Source of the DNA: Deltaproteobacteria bacterium | GTDB taxonomy: Bacteria > Desulfobacterota > Syntrophia > Syntrophales > UBA2210 | Reading direction: 5' to 3' | Length of the DNA: 48,003 bases | Assembly (NCBI GenBank): GCA_019313695.1 | Contig: JAFDAS010000007.1 | Span: 1-48,003, forward strand | Part shown: one piece after another, positions 7,405-16,108 of the stretch | Position numbering within the stretch: position 1 is the stretch's first letter | Layout: every line of letters starts with the position of its first letter | The notes under the pieces: generated by a model | Databases searched by the model: none | What the model saw: only the letters and a program-made list of their open reading frames with translations | Told to the model about the DNA's origin: nothing | Program-made: the position numbers and the translations under genes

Positions 7405-8652
7405 ATGAAATGGATAACAGGCTGGCTGGTACAATTGGGATTAGGGGATAAAATGGCGGCAGTTTGCGCGGATGTCATTGCGGCTTTCGGCATCCTTGTG
7501 TTTGCCGGTCTTATTTATATTGTTGTAAGGCGATTTGTCATGAAGGGTATCATCCGCCTGGCGAAACAGACCAGGACGGACTGGGACGATATCCTCCTCA
7601 GGGAAAGATTCTTCCAGCGTGCCTCGCATCTGGCGCCCGCTCTGGTCATCTATTTCATGGCCCCTCTTGCCTTCGGCGGACACGAATCTGTCGTGGCGGT
7701 GGCGCAGTGTGCCGCCAAGGTATATATGCTGATTGCCGGTTTACTGGTGGCGGATTCGCTGTTAGACGCTGTTGTGGATGTCTCCCGTTCCCGCAATCTT
7801 CCATATAAGTCATCCGTTCGAGGGTTCGCGCAGGCATTCAAGATTATCCTGTATATTGTTATCGGCGTCGTCATCCTTTCCATGATTGCCGGGAAATCAC
7901 CAGCCTTTTTCATCGGCGGTATGGGCGCGATGACGGCGGTGCTGATACTGGTTTTCAGGGACTCCATCCTGGGATTTGTCGCCGGGATCCAGATGTCTAC
8001 AAATAAGATGGTAAACATAGGCGACTGGATCGAGATGCCCAAATATGGCGCGGATGGTGACGTGATCGATATTTCTCTGACAACGGTGAAGGTGCGGAAC
8101 TGGGACCAGACAATTATCACTATTCCGACCTATGCCATGATCTCCGATTCCTTTAAGAATTGGCGGGGAATGACTGAATCGGGAGGGCGGCGTATAAAGC
8201 GAGCCCTTTACATCGACATGACGAGCATTATGTTCTGCACGGAAGATATGCTGAACAGGTTTTCCAGGATCCAGTATATTTCGGGATATATCGCCGCAAA
8301 AAAGGAAGAACTGGCCGAGTATAACGCTGAATGCCAGGTGGACGAATCAGAGGTTGTAAATGGCCGTCGTCTTACCAATATCGGCACATTCAGGGCCTAT
8401 ATTACCGCGTATCTTCGGAATCACCCGAAGATACATCAGAATATGACCCTTATGGTGAGACAACGGGCCCCCACGGATCATGGACTGCCGATTGAGATCT
8501 ACGCGTTCAGCAACGATCAGGCCTGGGTCAATTATGAGGGAATTCAGGCCGATATCTTTGACCATATCCTGGCGGTTGTCCCGCGGTTCGAACTGCGGAT
8601 CTTCCAGAATCCGACAGGAGAGGATTTTAAAAAGATTAGGGGACGTTCTTAA
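7405..8652 (+). CDS. ybdG: MscS-family mechanosensitive channel, YbdG/MscM type
   Basis: 415 residues, the same length as E. coli YbdG, a miniconductance mechanosensitive channel that helps the cell survive osmotic downshock. Several membrane helices occupy about 1-185. The MscS pore and beta domain follows with GFVAGIQMSTNKMVNIGDW near 190, then IEMPKYGADGDVIDI, TTVKVRNWDQTIITIPT and SDSFKNWRGMTESGGRRIKR, all close to YbdG as I recall it. The chosen start is ATG 7405 (GAGATTATGAAATGG). The gene starts right after a family-A repeat, so its promoter must lie within or before that repeat. The family is clear. The gating pressure and physiological role are inferred from E. coli. Confidence 0.9.
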   Translation: MKWITGWLVQLGLGDKMAAVCADVIAAFGILVFAGLIYIVVRRFVMKGIIRLAKQTRTDWDDILLRERFFQRASHLAPALVIYFMAPLAFGGHESVVAVAQCAAKVYMLIAGLLVADSLLDAVVDVSRSRNLPYKSSVRGFAQAFKIILYIVIGVVILSMIAGKSPAFFIGGMGAMTAVLILVFRDSILGFVAGIQMSTNKMVNIGDWIEMPKYGADGDVIDISLTTVKVRNWDQTIITIPTYAMISDSFKNWRGMTESGGRRIKRALYIDMTSIMFCTEDMLNRFSRIQYISGYIAAKKEELAEYNAECQVDESEVVNGRRLTNIGTFRAYITAYLRNHPKIHQNMTLMVRQRAPTDHGLPIEIYAFSNDQAWVNYEGIQADIFDHILAVVPRFELRIFQNPTGEDFKKIRGRS

Positions 8653-8780
8653 CTTATTAACTTAAAGGCGGATCAGGAGGCAGAAGACAGAAGTCAGGAG
8701 ACAGAAGAAGGAAGAAAGGGAGTCCAATCCTTGTACCCTGTTCTCCGGCTAAATTGGAGAAGGATCATATTTGACAAACT

Positions 8781-8908
8781 CGTAAAAAGTCGAAATATAC
8801 ACAATTTTGTCATTCCGGCGGAAGCCGGAATCCAGTCCCGACGAGTCGGGATTAAGTAGTTATGTGCTTCTGGATTCCCGCTTACGCGAGAATGACAGAC
8901 TTTTTACG
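8781..8908. repeat. dispersed palindromic repeat (family D), copy 2
   Basis: The outer arms are CGTAAAAAGTCGAAATATAC and GACAGACTTTTTACG. Inner hairpins are CATTCCGGCGGAAGCCGGAAT and TCCCGACGAGTCGGGA. Confidence 0.75.
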
Positions 8909-8947
8909 GAAGCATCATATTTGTATGTGACCCTCTTAATTTCGGAG

Positions 8948-8977
8948 CGAATAGTTAATAATTAAGATGTGACCCTC
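8948..8977. repeat. family A miniature repeat, right end only (copy 5)
   Basis: CGAATAGTTAATAATTAAGA followed by TGTGACCCTC. A second fragment of the same end (TGTGACCCTC) lies about 20 bases upstream, suggesting an internally deleted copy. Confidence 0.65.
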
Positions 8978-9008
8978 TTAATAAATAAATGCTGAGGAGG
9001 AGACAGGT

Positions 9009-9725
9009 ATGGCGATTATAGAATGGAAAAAGGATGGGACGGTTGCGGTTATGACTATGAACAATGGCGAGAACAGGCACAATCCTGATTTTAACAGGGC
9101 TATCCTGAACGCCTTTGATGAGATCGAGAAGGACGAGACTGTCTCATCCGTGGTTATCACTTCAAGTGACCAGAAGAACTGGTCTCAGGGCATCGATGTT
9201 GAATGGATAATGGGTGCGATGAATAATAAGGAAACCGCGGCGATCAAGGATTTTATGTATGGCCTGAACAGGACATTTACAAGAATCCTGAATTTTCCGA
9301 TGCCCGTTATCGCGTCCATAAACGGGCATGTCTTTGGAGACGGGACCATCATGGCCTGTGCCTGTGATTTCAGGTTCATGAAGGCGGACAAGGGATATTT
9401 CTGTTTCCCGGAGGTGGATATAAACATCCCCTTCCTGCCGGGGATGTTAGCTGTTATAAAAAAGGCGATCCCGTACTACAAACTTGAAGAGCTTGTGTAC
9501 AGCGGGAAGAGGGCGGGCGCGAAGGAACTGGAGGCAAGTCACGTGATTGTGAAGGCGTCTGAAAACGAGGAGGAGCTCCTTGAAGACGCGATGGCGTTCG
9601 CCAGGACCTTCACCAAGAACAGGCCGGTATTCGAACAACTGAAAAAGAGACTGCACAAGCATATCGTTGAAATCATGGAGAAGGAAGACCCGGAGTTCAT
9701 AGAGCCCCTCAATATAATGGCATGA
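9009..9725 (+). CDS. enoyl-CoA hydratase/isomerase family protein (crotonase fold)
   Basis: 238 residues, complete for a crotonase. The oxyanion-hole segments are SQGIDVEWI near 60 and SINGHVFGDGTIMACACDFRF near 103. The region PEVDINIPFLPG near 137 resembles the catalytic segment of delta3-delta2-enoyl-CoA isomerases more than that of hydratases, so isomerisation of unsaturated acyl-CoA is a reasonable guess. A strong Shine-Dalgarno (GAGGAGGAGACAGGT) precedes ATG 9009. It stands alone: no other fatty-acid oxidation gene is nearby, and repeats flank it. The exact substrate cannot be read from the sequence. Confidence 0.82.
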   Translation: MAIIEWKKDGTVAVMTMNNGENRHNPDFNRAILNAFDEIEKDETVSSVVITSSDQKNWSQGIDVEWIMGAMNNKETAAIKDFMYGLNRTFTRILNFPMPVIASINGHVFGDGTIMACACDFRFMKADKGYFCFPEVDINIPFLPGMLAVIKKAIPYYKLEELVYSGKRAGAKELEASHVIVKASENEEELLEDAMAFARTFTKNRPVFEQLKKRLHKHIVEIMEKEDPEFIEPLNIMA

Positions 9726-9901
9726 GATGACTCTCTTGATTAATGGTCTTTTCGCCCAATCTCTGCGTTATGCTCAAAAAATAATCCTCGGAATATCAAG
9801 TATATGCACCCCAAGGGCATTTCCTGCGGGGCACCTGCGGTTATTTTTTTCGCATGCCTTGATCTTGAACAAAAATCCTCATAAATCAACAGGGTCATGA
9901 G

Positions 9902-11143
9902 ATGGCGAAACACAATGTTGTCGTAGTCGGAGGCGGCGCGTCCGGCATGATGGCCTCCGGACAGGCCGCCGAAATGGGTGCGGATACGCTGCTGCTTGAG
10001 AAGATGCACCGCCCGGGACGCAAGCTTGGCATCACGGGCAAGGGGCGGTGCAACCTCACGAATGTGGCTTCACTTCCGGAGATTATCTCGCACTTCGGGT
10101 CCAACGGGGTTTTTCTCCGGCAGGCCTTTCACCGTTTTTCGAATGATGAGCTTGTGGCGTTCTTTGGGGATCTGGGTGTTTCCACTGTTGTCGAACGCGG
10201 AGGACGTATATTCCCGGAGAGCGGACAGGCACGGGATGTGGTGGACGCGCTGACTGGATGGATGAGAAGGCAGGGCGTGACGGTGCGGCGGAAAGTATCC
10301 GTGGATGGCCTGCTTATCGAAGGGCGCAAGGTCTGCGGTGTGCGTGATTCCGGTGGAGAGACATACCCCGCGGATGCCGTTATTATAGCGACGGGGGGCG
10401 TATCTTATCCCGCCACGGGTTCAACCGGCGATGGGTATCGTCTGGCCCGGTCGGCAGGACATTCAATAGTGGCCCCGCGCCCCGCGCTGATTCCCCTGGA
10501 GACCGGAGGTGATGTGGCGCCGCGTCTGCAGGGCCTTGGCATGCGCAATGTGAATGTCAGTGTCCTGATTGACGGCAGAAAACAGGGCGAGGCGTTCGGA
10601 GAGATGCTCTTCACGCATTTCGGCCTTTCCGGACCGGTCATCCTTTCCCTCAGCGGCAAAGTAACGGACGCGTTGAATCTGGGCGGCCGGGTGATCATCT
10701 CCATCGACCTGAAACCCGCGCTGGATGAACGCAAGCTGGATGAAAGGCTGTTGCGTGATCTTGACGCGCATGGAAAACGCAAGTTTCAGACGTTGCTGGA
10801 AGGTCTGCTGCCCGCCAAACTGATACCCGTATGCATGGAGCTTACTGAAATCCCTCCGGACAGGAGGGGCCACCAGATTACCGCAAGTGAGAGGGGGCGT
10901 CTGCGGGCATGGCTCAAGGATTTTCGCTTTGAGGTAACCGGAACCCGCCCCATTTCCGAGGCCATCATCACCGCGGGCGGGATAAATACGGAGGAGATAG
11001 ATCCCCGCACAATGGCATCACGCCTTGTCGGCGGACTCTATTTCGCGGGTGAGGTGATGGATATAGACGCCGATACCGGAGGCTATAATCTCCAGGCCGC
11101 GTTTTCCACCGGCCGGCTCGCGGGAAGATCTGCCGTTAAATAG
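9902..11143 (+). CDS. NAD(P)/FAD-dependent oxidoreductase, BaiN/HI0933 family
   Basis: 413 residues. The N-terminal dinucleotide-binding motif VVVVGGGASGMMASGQAAE is followed by EKMHRPGRKLGITGKGRCNL, the hallmark of this family (HI0933/YhiN/BaiN, also annotated as aminoacetone oxidase-like). The C-terminal FAD contact region reads AGEVMDIDADTGGYNLQAAF near 380-400. The family includes BaiN, a bile-acid pathway reductase, but most members have no known substrate. The last two residues (Val-Lys) and the TAG stop are encoded by the arm of a family-B repeat starting at 11135. The start is ATG 9902; the sequence before it is CAGGGTCATGAG, a weak binding site. A strong family call; function unknown. 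Confidence 0.88.
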   Translation: MAKHNVVVVGGGASGMMASGQAAEMGADTLLLEKMHRPGRKLGITGKGRCNLTNVASLPEIISHFGSNGVFLRQAFHRFSNDELVAFFGDLGVSTVVERGGRIFPESGQARDVVDALTGWMRRQGVTVRRKVSVDGLLIEGRKVCGVRDSGGETYPADAVIIATGGVSYPATGSTGDGYRLARSAGHSIVAPRPALIPLETGGDVAPRLQGLGMRNVNVSVLIDGRKQGEAFGEMLFTHFGLSGPVILSLSGKVTDALNLGGRVIISIDLKPALDERKLDERLLRDLDAHGKRKFQTLLEGLLPAKLIPVCMELTEIPPDRRGHQITASERGRLRAWLKDFRFEVTGTRPISEAIITAGGINTEEIDPRTMASRLVGGLYFAGEVMDIDADTGGYNLQAAFSTGRLAGRSAVK

Positions 11144-11236
11144 GGACACTTCCCTATTTAGCAAGTCGGTGTAATTACTCAGGCATAAATAATAGATAGA
11201 GTTAAATATTTAAATAGGGAAGTGTCCCTATTTAAC
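11135..11236. repeat. family B miniature inverted-repeat element, complete copy
   Basis: 102 bp with perfect 26-bp terminal inverted repeats beginning GTTAAATAGGGACACTTCCC. Each arm is itself a palindrome (TAAATAGGGA-CAC-TTCCCTATTTA), so it can fold into several alternative hairpins. It lies between two convergent genes and provides the codons GTT AAA TAG (Val-Lys-stop) to both of them. Confidence 0.85.
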
Positions 11237-11530
11237 TTCGCTCTTAGCCCCTACCTGAAACTTTTTCTCTCTGATCTTCTCCACGATCTCTTCCAGGTCT
11301 GTCTTACTGTCTTCAAACTTTACAGTGATTATTGATGTCGTGGGGTCCAGTTTGAAATCAAGAACACCCTCTGCTTTTTTCAGGATAGAACTTATCCTAG
11401 CCTTGCCTGCTCACCCCCAGCATCCGGAAACATTCAGGCGATACGTCTTTTCGGCGGCAATGGATGTCTGCGGAAGGGCCATAAGAATTGCGCAGAGGAG
11501 TATTACTGCAATAATTTTCCCTGTAGTCAT
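11228..11530 (-). CDS. probable selenoprotein: secreted heavy-metal-associated (HMA/MerP-like) domain protein with in-frame TGA
   Basis: Reading the minus strand from ATG 11530 gives 100 codons, with a single in-frame TGA at 11413-11411 (codon 40) and a TAG stop at 11230-11228. Residues 1-26 form a signal peptide (MTTGKIIAVILLCAILMALP...). Residues 30-93 look like an HMA domain: YRLNVSGCWGUAGKAR, ISSILKKAEGVLDF, ITVKFEDSKTDLEEIVEKIR. The TGA would make Cys37-Trp-Gly-Sec40, a CxxU motif near the place of the metal-binding CxxC, though about two residues earlier than in classical HMA domains. The coding sequence is intact on both sides of the TGA, and a SECIS-like hairpin follows it. A simple nonsense mutation is the main alternative. 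The last Val-Lys-stop comes from a family-B repeat. The ribosome binding site is weak. Selenium-insertion genes are not in this window. Confidence 0.6.
11382..11410 (-). promoter_or_regulatory. candidate bacterial SECIS element after the in-frame TGA
   Basis: On the minus strand, TGA is followed by 12 bases and then the stem AGGATA (11398-11393), the loop AGTTC (11392-11388) and the stem TATCCT (11387-11382). The loop begins 18 bases after the TGA and has G at its second position. This fits the usual bacterial requirement of a short hairpin about 16-37 bases downstream with a G among the first two loop bases. The stem is only six pairs, so chance is possible. Confidence 0.5.
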
Positions 11531-11576
11531 TCGTTAAAGGTTTTTCACTTTCTTGGGACATTTTTCCTGTTTAAAT

Positions 11577-11669
11577 GGGAAATAAGGGGACAGTATACTT
11601 ATTTCGCTTTTATCTTGTGATCAGGCAGTTCTTTCCCGCAGAATTAAGTATACTGTCCCCTTATTTCCC
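11577..11669. repeat. family C miniature inverted-repeat element
   Basis: 93 bp with perfect 25-bp arms. The left arm starts GGGAAATAAGGGGACAGTAT and the right arm is its inverse, ending CCCCTTATTTCCC. It lies between the selenoprotein-like gene and ppiD. A 14-bp scrap of family A (AAGATGTGACCCTC, 11685-11698) follows, directly before the ppiD stop codon. Confidence 0.8.
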
Positions 11670-11698
11670 TTATTTCCTTATTTCAAGATGTGACCCTC

Positions 11699-13297
11699 TT
11701 AAAGGTCGTCCACTTTTTTGAGTATCTTCAGCTTCCCTTTGCTGATCATGTCTTCTCTTACCCCCTCCAGCCATGACAGGAGATATCCTTCTTTCTTCAG
11801 GCTGAGGAGGTAATCTTTTATGGAGTCTTTCCTGGCTTCCCATTCTTTTTCGTCCAGCCTGCCTTCTTCTTTAAATCTTATCACAATATATTTTCCATTG
11901 ACGAAGAATACATTGTCAGGGCAGGGCTCTTTTTCGGATATCCTGATAAGAGCTTCTTCCAGTTCCTGAGAGTAGCCGATCTTCGGTATGTTGGGACCCG
12001 GCAGAAATAATCCGGTTTCCGACAGCTTCAGACCTTTGTCTCTGGAGAGCTTTGCCATATCCATTCCATCCTTCAGATGACCGAGCATCTCTTCGGCCTT
12101 CTTCCTGGATAACCTTATGGATTCGCTCTCTGTGTAACTCTTTTCAACCTTCTTCGCGACTTCCCTGAGTTCGGGGATATAGGAAGGTCTCAGTGATACA
12201 AGCCTGAATATATAGTGCCCGCTGCCATCGGAAAATACGCGTCCCAGATCACCCTCTTGCAGATCGAATACATATTCGCCCAGGTCCTGAATGCCGGCTA
12301 ATTGACCGGTGAAGGGGGTATCGCGGAAGAATTCCGATGTCTCTATGGCAAGCCCCTTTCCCCCGGCATACTCTTCAAAGTTTTCCTCCTGGTATATCGT
12401 ATCGTGCGCCTTCTTTGCCTCTTCAAAGGCAGCGTCCATACCCTTTGCCGATTTCAATCTGGAGACAATTTCGCTTTTTACTTCCGACAGGGGTTTCGCT
12501 TTTCCGTTATCTTCGAACTCGCCTTCGTGATAGTCGTAATATTCCTCTATCTCTTCGTCTGATATGTTCGCGGAGCCGGCGAAAGATTCCCCCTTGAAGG
12601 CAATGTGCTCGATCACCGCCCCTTGAGGCATTCTGAACTCCTCACTATGTTCTTTGAGATACCTTTCAAGGTTTTCTTTGGAGGGCCGCGCTTTGGCCTT
12701 GAGCTTATCCGTGGCGATCTCTATGAAGTTTATATTGATCTTTCTGTTTTGCGTATTGTAGATGTCGCGGACTTCCTTATCGGATACCTTTGCCGACTCT
12801 CTGATAAGCCTTTCCAGTTTTCCTGCTTTTAACGCCCTTCTCTGAATGGCTTCAAAGTCCTCCGGGGCCATCCTCTGATACCGAAGAGCTCGCTGATACA
12901 GGTTGTTGTCGAAGACGCCGTTTCTCTGGAAGGCCGGATAGGAAAGAATGGATGCCTTCAGTTCATCGTCGCTTACGTCCAGTTTCAGATCATCGGCCTT
13001 TGACAGGATTATCGCCCGGTTTATGAGACTGTCGAATGCCTGTTGTTTCGGGTTCATTTTTTTCAGCAGATCATCGGTAAGATTGTCGCCATATCGCTGA
13101 CGATAGAAGTCCAGCAGGTTCTGATACTCATTTCTGAATTCCGCGTAAGCTATTCGTGATCCGTCGATCTCCGCAATGGTTTCAGTCTCCTTGTCCCCTC
13201 GCATGGATCCGAAGTAAAAGACAAAGACGATGATAATGATACCCAGCACGACCTTCATGAGCCAGTTTTTGGCGTGTGTCCGCATTAATTGGAGCAT
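11699..13297 (-). CDS. ppiD: periplasmic folding chaperone PpiD-like (SurA N-terminal domain, peptidyl-prolyl isomerase)
   Basis: 532 residues. A short cytoplasmic start (MLQLMRTHAKNWLMK) and one membrane helix (VVLGIIIIVFVFYFG) are followed by the SurA-like N-terminal region: IAEIDGSRIAYAEFRNEYQN, PKQQAFDSLINRAIIL and SYPAFQRNGVFDNNLYQRAL. A parvulin-like middle region and a long charged C-terminus follow. This is the PpiD layout: a membrane-anchored chaperone at the exit of the Sec translocon. The parvulin domain looks diverged (DTPFTGQLAGIQDLGEYVFD), so isomerase activity is uncertain. The ORF can be extended to a TTG at 13312, but ATG 13297 has the better binding site (AGGTCAGG) and starts as the family does. 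The stop is followed directly by a family-A scrap. Confidence 0.87.
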   Translation of the reverse strand: MLQLMRTHAKNWLMKVVLGIIIIVFVFYFGSMRGDKETETIAEIDGSRIAYAEFRNEYQNLLDFYRQRYGDNLTDDLLKKMNPKQQAFDSLINRAIILSKADDLKLDVSDDELKASILSYPAFQRNGVFDNNLYQRALRYQRMAPEDFEAIQRRALKAGKLERLIRESAKVSDKEVRDIYNTQNRKININFIEIATDKLKAKARPSKENLERYLKEHSEEFRMPQGAVIEHIAFKGESFAGSANISDEEIEEYYDYHEGEFEDNGKAKPLSEVKSEIVSRLKSAKGMDAAFEEAKKAHDTIYQEENFEEYAGGKGLAIETSEFFRDTPFTGQLAGIQDLGEYVFDLQEGDLGRVFSDGSGHYIFRLVSLRPSYIPELREVAKKVEKSYTESESIRLSRKKAEEMLGHLKDGMDMAKLSRDKGLKLSETGLFLPGPNIPKIGYSQELEEALIRISEKEPCPDNVFFVNGKYIVIRFKEEGRLDEKEWEARKDSIKDYLLSLKKEGYLLSWLEGVREDMISKGKLKILKKVDDL

Positions 13298-13519
13298 ATC
13301 CTGACCTTTCAATTTTGATGAGTGGCATTAGTAGTATAGTGGCCTCCAAAATGCAATGATTTTTTGTAACAGTTCACGGTTGCCGGTTCACAGTTCACAG
13401 CTCACAGTTTTTCAACCGTAAATCCCGACGAGTCGGGATTATGATTTTTTGAAGGGCGACAGACTTCTTACAAATCCGTTAGTGGTGGCACAGGGCACAT
13501 CCCTGGTGCGTATTTTTAA

Positions 13520-13548
13520 TTGATTAGGTTGTTGAAATACTGTATAGG
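13520..13548 (+). promoter_or_regulatory. putative sigma-70 promoter of the mre operon
   Basis: TTGATT (13520-13525) and TATAGG (13543-13548) are separated by 17 bases, about 50 bases before the mreB start. The region before it (13374-13440) holds low-complexity CACAGTTCACAG repeats and a TCCCGACGAGTCGGGA palindrome. Confidence 0.4.
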
Positions 13549-13582
13549 TGAAAGCCGACCACGATACGACCATGATGAATAA

Positions 13583-14635
<1,053 letters not shown>

Positions 14636-14768
14636 TCATCTGAAAATAGAAAATAGAAACTGGAAACTTGGACTTCATGCTTTTCTCCGGAACTTCCAAT
14701 TCTCAATTTCAAGTTTCAAGCCATGAACAACTGTACGGGCTTTGAGCTTGTCCGGGTTGAGATAAGAA

Positions 14769-15599
14769 ATGACATCTCCCAAAAGATATTACACGGTTAT
14801 CGCGGCCCTTGTCCTTGTAGTCGTTGTTTCCCTTACAATCTTCTCCCTGAATTTTAAATCACCCGGGAAAGCGGGCTTCTTCAAAAAGATCGTATTGGAG
14901 ATGGCCGCGCCTCTGAATTATGCAGTCAATTTGGCATTCAGCTCCATCGGCGGGGCATGGAAAAGATATGTTATGCTGGTGGGACTGGAAAAAGAGAACC
15001 GGGAGCTGAACGCAAGAGTTGTGTCTCTGACAAGGGATGTAAACGATTATCGTGAAATATCCCTTGAGTATGCAAGGCTGAAGAAACTCATGAACATAAA
15101 GGGTGGCTCAGGGTTTCCGACAGTTGTCGCCAGGGTGGTGGGAAGAAACAGGCTCTCTGTGTTCAGAACGGTGTTGATCGATAAGGGAACTGCCGATGGA
15201 ATAGAGCCCGGTTTTCCGGTAATAACCGCGGAGGGTGTGGCCGGTAAGATAATGGAGGTTTCATGGAATGCGTCAAAAGTCCTTCTTCTTGTAGATTATA
15301 ACAGTAATATCGATGCCCTGGTCCAGAGAAACAGATGTCAGGGTGTGCTCCGGGGGCGTGGCGGATCCTGGTGTGAATTGAAATACGTCCAGAGATCCGA
15401 AGATGTAGAAGAGGGAGATGTAGTAATATCTTCCGGTCTTGCCGGAGTTTTCCCCAAGGGTCTGGTTCTCGGAAAGGTTGCCGCGGTTGATAAGGAAGAG
15501 GCCGGTTTGTTCCAGAGAATCAGAGTAAGCCCGGCAGTCGATATTACCAAAGTGGAAGAGGCTCTTGTTATATTGAAGAGAACTGGAGAGGATAGATGA
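14769..15599 (+). CDS. mreC: rod shape-determining protein MreC
   Basis: 276 residues. A membrane helix at about 7-27 (YYTVIAALVLVVVVSLTIFS), a coiled-coil region around 75-105 (LVGLEKENRELNARVVSLTR), and then the two beta domains typical of MreC (VVARVVGRNRLSVFRTVLIDKGTADGI, VITAEGVAGKIMEV, VVISSGLAGVFPKGLVLGKV). It is a periplasmic scaffold linking MreB to PBP2. The start at ATG 14769 has a weak binding site (GTTGAGATAAGAA). Its stop overlaps the mreD start by four bases, indicating translational coupling. Confidence 0.95.
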   Translation: MTSPKRYYTVIAALVLVVVVSLTIFSLNFKSPGKAGFFKKIVLEMAAPLNYAVNLAFSSIGGAWKRYVMLVGLEKENRELNARVVSLTRDVNDYREISLEYARLKKLMNIKGGSGFPTVVARVVGRNRLSVFRTVLIDKGTADGIEPGFPVITAEGVAGKIMEVSWNASKVLLLVDYNSNIDALVQRNRCQGVLRGRGGSWCELKYVQRSEDVEEGDVVISSGLAGVFPKGLVLGKVAAVDKEEAGLFQRIRVSPAVDITKVEEALVILKRTGEDR

Positions 15600-16108
15600 T
15601 ATATTATCTTCTGTTGCCGGTTTTTTCACTGCTCCTGCTTACAATTCAGATAACCGTTTTTGACATACTTTTCTTCGGGAAGGCGGGGCTGGAGATATCA
15701 TTGATACTGGTTGTATATGCCGGCTTCCACCTGAGCCTTGCAAGGGGCGGGATACTGTCTTTTGTCCTCGGATTCTTTCTGGATTGTATTACCGGTGTCA
15801 TGCCGGGCTTCTTTGTGTTCAACTACATGCTGATATTTTTGATCTCTAAAGCGGTTTCACTCAAGGTATATGGCGGGGGAATCATCTTCACGGCCGGTTT
15901 CACGTTTATATGCGCCCTCCTCGGAAAGCTTTTGATAGCTTTGATGTATGAGGTCTTGTACGGTATCAGCGTGTTTTATGATGTATTGAATGTCTCGTTT
16001 CTCCAGGCCGTGGTTACCGGTGTGTCCGCGCCTGCTTTTTTTGCTCTGTTTTATCGTCTTGAGGGTTTGCTGAATGTTTGGGAATCAAGATCGCCTGACC
16101 AACTATGA
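15596..16108 (+). CDS. mreD: rod shape-determining protein MreD
   Basis: 170 residues, almost entirely membrane-spanning (about five or six helices), as usual for MreD. It overlaps mreC by ATGA and the following PBP2 gene by 35 bases. The sequence is weakly conserved in this family, so the call rests mainly on hydrophobicity, length and position between mreC and mrdA. Recognisable family-like stretches include RGGILSFVLGFFLDCITGVMPG. Confidence 0.9.
   Translation: MIYYLLLPVFSLLLLTIQITVFDILFFGKAGLEISLILVVYAGFHLSLARGGILSFVLGFFLDCITGVMPGFFVFNYMLIFLISKAVSLKVYGGGIIFTAGFTFICALLGKLLIALMYEVLYGISVFYDVLNVSFLQAVVTGVSAPAFFALFYRLEGLLNVWESRSPDQL

Larger units (their letters stand above)
8653..9008. other. 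intergenic stretch made of repeats
   Basis: No gene is seen. From left to right it holds a purine-rich simple repeat (CAGAAGACAGAAGTCAGGAG, about 8681-8720), a family-D palindrome (8781-8908), family-A fragments (about 8924-8936 and 8948-8977) and the ribosome binding site of the next gene (GGAGGAGA at about 8996). Confidence 0.7.

Noticed and set aside
11411-11413. The TGA as a simple nonsense mutation in a pseudogene
   Set aside because: Not fully excluded, but the frame is intact on both sides, the codon sits at a CxxC-like site, and a hairpin follows at SECIS distance. The selenocysteine reading is preferred.
11325-11537. 70-codon plus-strand ORF opposite the selenoprotein-like gene
   Set aside because: No domain. 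The minus-strand reading gives a signal peptide and an HMA-like domain.
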